DNA of 11,764 nt, taken from positions 1 to 11,764 of the forward strand of contig JAGPGR010000033.1 in assembly GCA_018055865.1 (NCBI GenBank), given 5' to 3'. Shown in pieces: positions 6,816 through 11,764 of this stretch. Each line of letters starts with the position of its first letter. Within the stretch, counting starts at the first letter, position 1. The notes below the pieces were generated by a model. It worked only from the letters and a program-made list of their open reading frames with translations. It searched no databases and was not told where the DNA came from. The stretch comes from Paludibacteraceae bacterium. GTDB lineage: Bacteria; Bacteroidota; Bacteroidia; Bacteroidales; Paludibacteraceae. The position numbers and the translations under genes were made by a program.

Positions 6816-7286
6816 CTAATTCTTTTCATGAAAGATAAGGTTAATAACTTTCATTATTTCTTCGCGTGTCACTCCGTCGCGCGGAATGAGCAAAACGGTA
6901 TCATCGCCCGCAATGGTACCAAGCACTTCGTTGCTCGCGCGGCTGTCGATGTCCCACGCAATGGCGCTGGCATATCCGGGTTTGGTTTTTACCAGAGCCA
7001 GATGACCTGAAAAATCGAGACTCAGCACAGCCCCGTGCGAAGTGAAATTAAGAGAACTCAGTTCATCTGAAATGGGTTTTATCTGAGGGGGCAATACGTA
7101 TTTGTATGCACCATTGGACAACGGAGTTTTGGCTACTTTCATCACTTTCAAATCGCGCGATAGGGTAGCCTGGGTTACATCATACCCTTTTTCACGCAGT
7201 AGATCCAACAGTTCTTCCTGACTGCCCATTACCTGAAACCGAAGTATTTCGGATATCACACTTAAACGTTCTTTTTTATTTTTCAT
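6816..7286 (-). CDS. argR: Arginine repressor ArgR
   Basis: ArgR senses arginine and controls arginine genes as a hexamer. The 156-residue length is standard. Residues 1-65 form the winged-helix DNA-binding domain, with the recognition segment QATLSRDLKVMKV (39-51; S43, R44, D45). The C-terminal domain has PGYASAIAWDID (103-114) and GTIAGDDTVLLI (123-134), whose acidic pair D128-D129 is the arginine-binding and hexamer-forming signature. It is first in the unit with the GNAT and argG genes and has a strong promoter match directly upstream (7317-7348), with an estimated leader of about 25 nt. A sequence at 7355-7368 loosely resembles an ARG box, so self-control is possible but not demonstrated. 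Confidence 0.97.
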   Translation of the reverse strand: MKNKKERLSVISEILRFQVMGSQEELLDLLREKGYDVTQATLSRDLKVMKVAKTPLSNGAYKYVLPPQIKPISDELSSLNFTSHGAVLSLDFSGHLALVKTKPGYASAIAWDIDSRASNEVLGTIAGDDTVLLIPRDGVTREEIMKVINLIFHEKN

Positions 7287-7316
7287 TTGTCAGTATATTT
7301 ATAAAAAATTTCGGTG

Positions 7317-7348
7317 CAAATATACGAACTTTATGCAACACATTCCAA
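7317..7348 (-). promoter_or_regulatory. argR operon promoter
   Basis: TATATTTG (7324-7317, minus strand) is an exact TAnnTTTG -7 box; a TTG (7348-7346) lies 21 bp upstream as a -33 element. Transcription would begin near 7310, about 24 nt before the argR ATG. Both parts and the short leader fit Bacteroidetes promoters well. Confidence 0.65.
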
Positions 7349-7383
7349 GTTTTTTGTATTAATTCTCAAGAAAAATAAATTAT

Positions 7384-7412
7384 CCGAACATTTTTCGGCA
7401 ACTCGCAGTTGC
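7384..7412. promoter_or_regulatory. Two adjoining inverted repeats between argR and metF
   Basis: CCGAA-CATTT-TTCGG (7384-7398) is followed directly by GCAACT-CGC-AGTTGC (7398-7412), a perfect 6-bp stem sharing one G with the first. They lie upstream of both divergent promoters, so operator sites are more plausible than a terminator. The regulator is unknown. Confidence 0.35.
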
Positions 7413-7439
7413 TTAAATTCCTTATTCAGAAATTCTTTG

Positions 7440-7447
7440 TATTTTTG
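7440..7447 (+). promoter_or_regulatory. metF -7 element
   Basis: TATTTTTG fits TAnnTTTG and would start transcription near 7454, leaving a leader of about 18 nt with the purine-rich AAGAACAAGAAGAAA before the ATG. The nearest TTG upstream (7409-7411) is 28 bp away, too far for a good -33 box. Confidence 0.45.
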
Positions 7448-7471
7448 TAATTTAAAAAGAACAAGAAGAAA

Positions 7472-8419
7472 ATGAGTTTAGTTGAAAAAATAATTGCTGC
7501 CAAAAAAACGGCTTTTTCGTTCGAATTACTTCCTCCACTGAAAGGAAACGGCATCAGCGGGGTGTACAAAACGATCGATGCATTGCGTGAATTTGATCCC
7601 AAATACATTAATATTACCACGCATCGCTCCGAAATGATTTTCAGAGAAAATGAACAGGGACTTTATGAGCAGGTATCGGTACGCAAAAGACCCGGCACGG
7701 TAGCCGTAGCAGCTGCCATCAAAAATAAATACAACATTCCGGTAGTTCCGCACATCATTTGCAGCGGATTTACCAAAGAGGAAACCGAATACGTGCTGAT
7801 AGACCTCAAATTTCTGGATATCAACGATTTGCTTCTGTTGCGCGGCGATAAAGCCAAATACGAAAAAGCATTCGTCGCCACCGGACACCGGCATGCCACC
7901 GAACTGCAGGAGCAGGTAAACCGGTTCAACGAAGGGTATTTTCTGGATGGTACGAAAATGAGGGTAATCGATCAGCCGTTTTCTTACGGAATGGCCTGCT
8001 ATCCGGAGAAGCATGAAGAATCACCCAACATGGAAACAGAGCTCCACTGGGCCAAAAAGAAAGTGGACAACGGGGCAGAATACCTGGTAACTCAGATGTT
8101 TTTCGACAATCGAAAGTATTTTGATTTTGTGGCCAAATGCAGGGAAACCGGGATTGATGTGCCGATCATTCCGGGATTGAAACCTGTAACCTTTATGAAT
8201 CAACTGACTGTTTTGCCCCAGATTTTCAAATCGGACATTCCGGAAGAATTTGCCCGCGAGCTCCGCAAATGCAAAACCGATGACGAAGCGGCTGAAGTAG
8301 GTGTGGAATGGTGCACCGAACAAGCCAGGGATCTGATTTCCCATAAAGTACCCAGCATTCACTTCTACAGCCTGATGGCTACAGAAAGCGTAAAAAGGGT
8401 AGCCCAACAAGTATATTAA
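7472..8419 (+). CDS. metF: 5,10-methylenetetrahydrofolate reductase
   Basis: MetF reduces methylene-tetrahydrofolate to methyl-tetrahydrofolate with FAD, supplying the methyl group for methionine. The 315-residue protein is a full TIM barrel. FSFELLPPLKG (15-25) carries the catalytic glutamate (E18); LLLRGD (121-126), the YPEKH segment (177-181), TQMFFD (207-212), PGLKPV (234-239) and IHFYSLM (296-302) are all family motifs for FAD and folate binding. The start is fixed by the purine-rich leader and the short distance to the -7 box. It is divergent from argR across 185 bp, and a DUF4834-like gene follows 15 bp downstream, probably on the same transcript. No SAM or B12 riboswitch fits in the short leader. 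Confidence 0.97.
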   Translation: MSLVEKIIAAKKTAFSFELLPPLKGNGISGVYKTIDALREFDPKYINITTHRSEMIFRENEQGLYEQVSVRKRPGTVAVAAAIKNKYNIPVVPHIICSGFTKEETEYVLIDLKFLDINDLLLLRGDKAKYEKAFVATGHRHATELQEQVNRFNEGYFLDGTKMRVIDQPFSYGMACYPEKHEESPNMETELHWAKKKVDNGAEYLVTQMFFDNRKYFDFVAKCRETGIDVPIIPGLKPVTFMNQLTVLPQIFKSDIPEEFARELRKCKTDDEAAEVGVEWCTEQARDLISHKVPSIHFYSLMATESVKRVAQQVY

Positions 8420-8434
8420 TCAAACTATCCTGTT

Positions 8435-8695
8435 ATGTTTAAATTTTTATTCGGACTGATTTTCTTTTTTGTACTCCTGGTGTTGCTTGCAGGAGCGCTT
8501 GGGATTGGATTTCTACGTTCGATATTCGGTAGTGGCAAACAATCGTCGCATCGTTCGGATGATACAATCCGAACCTCTTCAAATCCTGATAAAGATAAGA
8601 TTTTCGGCGATCACGAGGGAGAATATGTGGATTATGAAGAAATTAAAACCCCTGAAGCCCCTAAAGAGGACTTTAAAGAGAATGAAAAAGAGTAA
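8435..8695 (+). CDS. DUF4834-like small membrane protein
   Basis: The 86-residue protein has one hydrophobic span (residues 4-27, LFGLIFFFVLLVLLAGALGIGFL) followed by a basic turn (RSIFGSGK), which suggests the tail lies in the cytoplasm. The tail is polar and ends in a Lys/Glu-rich stretch. IFGDHEGEYVDYEEIK (56-71) is the conserved part of the Bacteroidetes DUF4834 family, as I recall it. No enzymatic residues are visible and function is unknown. It begins 15 bp after metF, in the same direction, which suggests joint transcription. It converges on the fructosamine-kinase gene with only 26 bp between stops. Confidence 0.8.
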   Translation: MFKFLFGLIFFFVLLVLLAGALGIGFLRSIFGSGKQSSHRSDDTIRTSSNPDKDKIFGDHEGEYVDYEEIKTPEAPKEDFKENEKE

Positions 8696-8714
8696 TCATA
8701 AGTATATTTAAGAA

Positions 8715-8735
8715 TTCCCCTTTAAAGGTTAGGGG
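8715..8735. repeat. GC-rich border repeat running into a gene end
   Basis: TTCCCCTTTAAAGGTTAGGGG matches the 5839-5863 copy in reverse, with the central Cs and Gs partly changed. It can pair as CCTTTAAAGG or CCCC with GGGG. It holds the last four codons and the TAA stop of the fructosamine-kinase gene and may help end both convergent transcripts. Confidence 0.6.
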
Positions 8736-9591
8736 TAAAGTACCTCTCCAAAATATCTACTACACTGCTTCGGTAACTTCTGCCAAATAAATTAAGGTGC
8801 ACGAGCAGGTAGTAAAGCTGATAAATATCAATTTGTTCCCTATAAAATTCGGGTTGTGGGATAATTTGATGATAGGAATCATAAAACTCTGCATCAAATC
8901 CGCCAAACAACCGCGACATGGCCACATCCACCATCGAATGTCCGTAGAAGACAGCCGGATCAATCAGATAAGGCGTTCCATCCACTGAAATCAGGTAATT
9001 TCCACCCCAAAGATCTCCGTGAAGCAATGCCGGCTTCACATCGCCGAAAAGCTGTCTGAAAACTTTCACTGCACTCTCCCCGGATGGAATTATTGCATCA
9101 TTTAATGCATTATTTTTCTTTGCAAGCTCAAGCTGTGGCATAATGCGCTCGTCCCTGTAAAACTCCGCCCAATCGGCGTGCAATGCATTGAACTGAGGCA
9201 GACTACCGATAAAATTATCGGATGAAAAACCGAACTGATCGTTTGAGACAAGGTGCAATTTTGCCAAGTCTCGACCTAAGTGCATGAAGTCTTTTGCATT
9301 GGGTCGTCTGCTTTCAATGAAATCCATCAGCAAAAAAGCTTTCCCACCCAATTCGTCCACCAAATACACACGAGGAACAGAAATTGTTTTTGTATCCTCA
9401 ATTGCCTGCAAACCTTGCTGCTCCGCCAGAAACATGGACCTGGCAAAAGATTTACTGTTTACTTTCAGGAAGAGCTTTTTATTTTGAGTTTCCAACATAA
9501 ACGCAGATGAGATATCACCACCGGAAACAGGTCTGAAGGATTTGATTTCAGAGTTGATTTGCTCTGCAATATGCCTGATGATTTGTTCCAT
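8722..9591 (-). CDS. Fructosamine kinase family protein
   Basis: Fructosamine-3-kinase relatives phosphorylate sugar adducts on lysine side chains or free amines so that they break off, repairing glycation. The protein has the kinase-like fold: KLFLKVN (39-45) with the ATP-binding lysine at 43, LLMDFIE hinge (87-93), catalytic loop LLHGDLWGGN (189-198; H191, D193) and the metal-binding IDPA (210-213; D211), followed by YGHSMVDVAM, all as in the family. The ATG at 9591 gives 289 residues, the usual length; a TTG two codons upstream is possible but less likely. The last residues TPNL and the stop come from a dispersed repeat, so the original C-terminus may have ended slightly differently. It is a single-gene unit; I see no canonical TAnnTTTG promoter upstream. 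The natural substrate is not known. Confidence 0.92.
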   Translation of the reverse strand: MEQIIRHIAEQINSEIKSFRPVSGGDISSAFMLETQNKKLFLKVNSKSFARSMFLAEQQGLQAIEDTKTISVPRVYLVDELGGKAFLLMDFIESRRPNAKDFMHLGRDLAKLHLVSNDQFGFSSDNFIGSLPQFNALHADWAEFYRDERIMPQLELAKKNNALNDAIIPSGESAVKVFRQLFGDVKPALLHGDLWGGNYLISVDGTPYLIDPAVFYGHSMVDVAMSRLFGGFDAEFYDSYHQIIPQPEFYREQIDIYQLYYLLVHLNLFGRSYRSSVVDILERYFTPNL

Positions 9592-9620
9592 AACCAAACT
9601 TTTAATGTGAAATCGTAAAG

Positions 9621-9644
9621 GTAAAAAAGAAAAGGGATTTTTCC
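9621..9644 (-). repeat. Fragment matching the right half of the 10-kb terminator
   Basis: On the minus strand this reads GGAAAAATCCCTTTT, then C and TTTTTT. The same 15 bases followed by GTGTGC and TTTTTT form the 3' arm and T-run of the terminator at 10057-10114. The matching 5' arm is missing, so it cannot fold the same way. It sits in the leader of the fructosamine-kinase gene. Confidence 0.45.
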
Positions 9645-9841
9645 AAAAGAGCTACTCAATCACTTGAACTTGTTCCTAGCTCTCGTTCAAAGAGATTTAA
9701 AGCTTCAAAAAAATCCCCATAGCCAAAAAACTACAGGTCCGCTTATTCCTTTGAACAAAACAAACGACTTTTTTTAGTATTACCGAAGGGGAGTTACCCG
9801 ATCAAATAGACTGCATCACCTTATCAAATTATCTTTTGTTT

Positions 9842-9907
9842 CACATATATAGCACATATATCACACATATATCACACATATATCACACATATATTACACA
9901 TATATAT
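9842..9907. repeat. 11-bp tandem array, six units
   Basis: Units CACATATATAG, three of CACATATATCA, CACATATATTA and CACATATATAT follow without gaps. Only the last two positions vary. The 11-bp period is close to one helical turn. Confidence 0.9.
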
Positions 9908-9920
9908 GTGTAATATATGT
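9887..9920. repeat. 34-bp perfect palindrome at the end of the array
   Basis: The sequence equals its own reverse complement across all 34 bp, centred between 9903 and 9904, with core ACACATATATATGTGT. The left half is the last two array units; the right half is their mirror image. It is AT-rich and could extrude as a cruciform. Confidence 0.85.
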
Positions 9921-10056
9921 TTTACATATCCAATTTATATCTTATTTTTAACCGGTAGATTATATAATCTGTATCGAACGAGATAAAGGTATGATCCGTA
10001 GAAATCCGGTTGAAAAGAACACGAAAAAAATACCATACCTGAGAAATAAAATGACG

Positions 10057-10114
10057 AAAAAAGCACACAAAAGGGATTTTTCCTAATTCCGGAAAAATCC
10101 CTTTTGTGTGCTTT
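10057..10114 (-). terminator. Intrinsic terminator of the valS-nitroreductase unit
   Basis: A perfect 24-bp stem (10114-10091 with 10083-10060, minus-strand reading) encloses a 7-nt loop. On the minus strand the stem ends in GTGTGC and runs into TTTTTT, a proper termination signal; the other strand has no T-run. It begins 34 nt after the nitroreductase stop. The stem is much longer than the usual terminator. Confidence 0.85.
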
Positions 10115-10119
10115 GAAAA

Positions 10120-10146
10120 CTCCTCTTGCGGAGGATTTAAGGGGGC
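10120..10146. repeat. GC-rich border repeat, variant copy
   Basis: TCCTC-TTGCG-GAGGA (10121-10135) forms a 5-bp stem, followed by TTTAAGGGGGC. The layout (hairpin plus TTTAGGGGG arm) matches the 5839-5863 copy, though the stem has changed on both sides, as if the pairing had been kept. It abuts the nitroreductase stop codon. Confidence 0.55.
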
Positions 10147-10147
10147 A

Positions 10148-10876
10148 TTATACTTTCCTATACACTTCGTCAAACGGCACTCTGAACCGCTCACCCCAAA
10201 TGCCCCGATCACCTTTGCGAATGCCACAGGGGATGACCATGTTTATTTCAGCTGCGCAGGGCAGATTGAGCAGTTTTTTCACCCGCCGGCTGTCGAATCC
10301 TTCGAGCGGACAGGTGTCATAGCCTTGTTCTGCCATAGCTATCATAAATGTCTGCGCTGCCAGACCGCAGGTTTTATGAACCACTACACGCATATCGCTT
10401 TCTGAAACGGTAGTAGTCATGGGTCTGAAAAGGCTGATGGAAACAGCCAACATTTTTCTGAATAATCCGAGAATACCAAAAAAGCGGCTGTAAATGAAAG
10501 GAATCAAACGGTTGTAATAAAGCTGGCGGTCTTTCCATCGTTTTGCCTGCCGTTCGGGAGGACTATAGCGGACAATATTACCTTTTTCAAACTCCAGTAT
10601 TGCTTTGGATCGTTTGCGGTGTAAATCCCGCCGGGTAACGAAAACCACCATTTGTTTGGCAGTTTCGGTAGCCCGCTGATCCAGGCAGGCATGCGACATC
10701 TTTTTCAGCATTTCCGGCTCGGTAATGTGATAAAATTCCCACAGTTGCATATTGGAGCTGTTGGGTGCCAGTGTTGCCAGTTCGATACAGTGCTTTACTT
10801 TTTCGGTGTCAAGTTCCTTTTCTTCGTCAAAAAAACGGACCGAACGACGAAAGTTCAGCGCTTCTTCAATATTCAT
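10148..10876 (-). CDS. Nitroreductase family protein
   Basis: The 242-residue protein belongs to the FMN-dependent nitroreductase family, which reduces quinones, nitro compounds or similar acceptors with NAD(P)H. RRSVR (10-14) binds the FMN phosphate; APNSSNMQLWEF (37-48) is the second flavin segment; PLEGFD (190-195) and the GIRKGDRG end (218-225) complete the site. Between residues about 100 and 155 is an insert with a hydrophobic part (IPFIYSRFFGILGLFRKMLAVSISLF) longer than in the minimal family, which may cover the active site or touch the membrane. It starts 15 bp after valS in the same direction, so both are likely on one transcript ended by the strong terminator. The substrate cannot be told from sequence. 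Confidence 0.9.
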   Translation of the reverse strand: MNIEEALNFRRSVRFFDEEKELDTEKVKHCIELATLAPNSSNMQLWEFYHITEPEMLKKMSHACLDQRATETAKQMVVFVTRRDLHRKRSKAILEFEKGNIVRYSPPERQAKRWKDRQLYYNRLIPFIYSRFFGILGLFRKMLAVSISLFRPMTTTVSESDMRVVVHKTCGLAAQTFMIAMAEQGYDTCPLEGFDSRRVKKLLNLPCAAEINMVIPCGIRKGDRGIWGERFRVPFDEVYRKV

Positions 10877-10891
10877 ATTCTAAATTTTTAT

Positions 10892-11764
10892 TTATCGCAT
10901 TCCGGCAATGCTTTCTTTCAGTGATGCAATTTTACTTTCGGCATCCGATAGTTTTTTGCGTTCATTATCCACTATTTCGGGTTTGGCATTTTGCACAAAG
11001 CGTTCGTTACTCAGTTTTTTCATCACCGATTGTATAAATCCTTCCAGGTAAGAAATTTCATCTTCCATTTTCCGGATTTCATCCTCCGCATTTATCAAGC
11101 TGCCCATCGGAACAGCATATTCCGTAGTTCCTGAGAGGAAACTAACAGCATTGGGCGATTTTTCAGCCACTTTTCCAAGGCTTTCCAGGTTGCAAAGTTT
11201 GCTGATAACAGCATCAAAATCAGCATTATGGTCGCCAATTATCTGTAGTTGCAGTGATTCTTTGTTCGGGATATTTTTCTGAAGGCGAATGGTTCTTATT
11301 CCGGCAATGATTTCTTTTGTTTTTTCAAAATCATCCATCAGTTTTTCATTGACCGTATTCGCTTTCGGCATCAGCTGAACCATAATACTTTCGCCTGCCT
11401 GACGTGTTTCGAGCGCCTGCCAGAGTTCTTCGGTAATAAACGGCATAAACGGATGAAGCATTTTCAGCAAGCTGTCGAAAAATCCGAGCGTGGCCTGATA
11501 GGTTGCACAGTCAATCGGCTGCTGATAAGCCGGTTTCACCATTTCGAGATACCACGACGAAAATTCATCCCAGAACAGTTTGTAAACGGCCATCAATGCT
11601 TCAGAAAGTCGGTATTTTCCAAACAAATCTTCTACTTCAAGCAATATTTTTGAAAGTTGAGCATCGAACCATTCAATGGCGATTTGGGCAGATTTCGATT
11701 GCTCCACCCCGGCCACTTCCCATCCCTTTACCAGTCGGAATGCATTCCAGATTTTATTGTTGAA
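10892..11764 (-). CDS. valS: Valyl-tRNA synthetase, C-terminal part
   Basis: ValS attaches valine to its tRNA. The frame is open to the window edge, so these 290 residues are only the C-terminal third of a protein of roughly 870; the catalytic HIGH and KMSKS motifs lie outside. NNKIWNAFRLVKGWEV at the visible start is typical of the link from the catalytic core to the anticodon-binding domain, and the Trp/Pro-rich FMPFITEELWQALE marks that helical domain. The final 70 residues (AEDEIRKMEDEISYLEGF to ASLKESIAGMR) form the coiled-coil arm that holds the tRNA elbow. GTG at 11716 is an internal valine codon, not a start. The nitroreductase gene follows after 15 bp. Confidence 0.97.
   Translation of the reverse strand, partial: FNNKIWNAFRLVKGWEVAGVEQSKSAQIAIEWFDAQLSKILLEVEDLFGKYRLSEALMAVYKLFWDEFSSWYLEMVKPAYQQPIDCATYQATLGFFDSLLKMLHPFMPFITEELWQALETRQAGESIMVQLMPKANTVNEKLMDDFEKTKEIIAGIRTIRLQKNIPNKESLQLQIIGDHNADFDAVISKLCNLESLGKVAEKSPNAVSFLSGTTEYAVPMGSLINAEDEIRKMEDEISYLEGFIQSVMKKLSNERFVQNAKPEIVDNERKKLSDAESKIASLKESIAGMR

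Larger units (their letters stand above)
9592..10147. other. 556-bp intergenic region rich in repeats
   Basis: There is no credible gene here. In order it holds a fragment resembling half of the downstream terminator (9621-9644), a plain AT-rich stretch, the 11-bp tandem array (9842-9907), a 34-bp palindrome (9887-9920), a 14-bp palindrome AGATTATATAATCT (9957-9970), the long terminator (10057-10114) and a border repeat (10120-10146). No promoter for the fructosamine-kinase gene stands out. Confidence 0.75.

Noticed and set aside
7355..7368. ARG box upstream of argR (TGTATTAATTCTCA)
   Set aside because: It agrees with the ArgR consensus only loosely in very AT-rich DNA; too weak to list as a site.
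7413..7471. SAM or other riboswitch before metF
   Set aside because: The predicted leader is about 18 nt, too short for any known class, and no conserved core is visible.
9842..9920. CRISPR array
   Set aside because: The repeats are 11 bp with no unique spacers and there are no cas genes.
9842..9970. Replication origin or plasmid iteron region
   Set aside because: Tandem AT-rich repeats invite this, but no dnaA, rep or DnaA-box pattern is seen and the neighbours are ordinary chromosomal genes.
10892..11716. Separate gene starting at GTG 11716
   Set aside because: The frame continues to the window edge with sequence typical of ValS, so this GTG is an internal valine codon.

Overview
The window looks like chromosomal DNA from a member of the Bacteroidota (Bacteroidetes), most likely Bacteroidales or a close relative. 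The evidence is the argR / GNAT / argG cluster, a MetF followed by a DUF4834-type small membrane protein, a Bacteroidetes-type Wzi-like outer-membrane protein, A-rich leaders without a Shine-Dalgarno sequence, and several TAnnTTTG boxes (the Bacteroidetes -7 promoter element). Species cannot be read from the sequence.

Layout. (1) 1-929, minus: the N-terminal 309 residues of a lipoprotein that is almost pure coiled coil; its 3' end lies outside the window. (2) 930-2029: about 1.1 kb of AT-rich non-coding DNA with two matching 15-bp palindromes and candidate promoters. (3) 2030-4475, plus: a two-gene unit of a six-bladed Kelch-propeller lipoprotein and a Wzi-family outer-membrane beta-barrel, closed by a perfect 15-bp hairpin. 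(4) 7286-4615, minus: arginine genes argR, a GNAT acyltransferase and argG, read from a clear promoter shared back-to-back with metF. (5) 7472-8695, plus: metF and the DUF4834-like gene. (6) 9591-8722, minus: a fructosamine-kinase-family enzyme. (7) 9592-10147: a non-coding stretch with an 11-bp tandem array ending in a 34-bp perfect palindrome, then a terminator with a 24-bp stem. (8) 11764-10148, minus: the C-terminal third of valyl-tRNA synthetase followed by a nitroreductase-family gene.

How the genes work together. Most are housekeeping: arginine synthesis under ArgR, methyl-folate supply (MetF), repair of glycated amines (fructosamine kinase), tRNA charging (ValS). The Kelch and Wzi-like pair and the coiled-coil lipoprotein are envelope proteins and the least predictable part. 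A small GC-rich repeat built on CCCC-TAAA-GGGG plus a TTAGGGG arm occurs three times, with a possible fourth half copy, always at gene borders; once it supplies the last codons and stop of a gene. I found no CRISPR array, insertion sequence, phage gene, tRNA or rRNA. No complete new multi-gene system is evident; the most unusual items are the Kelch/Wzi pair, the proline-free coiled-coil lipoprotein with its duplicated palindrome, the GNAT with a four-cysteine cluster, and the repeat/palindrome region at 9.84-10.15 kb.
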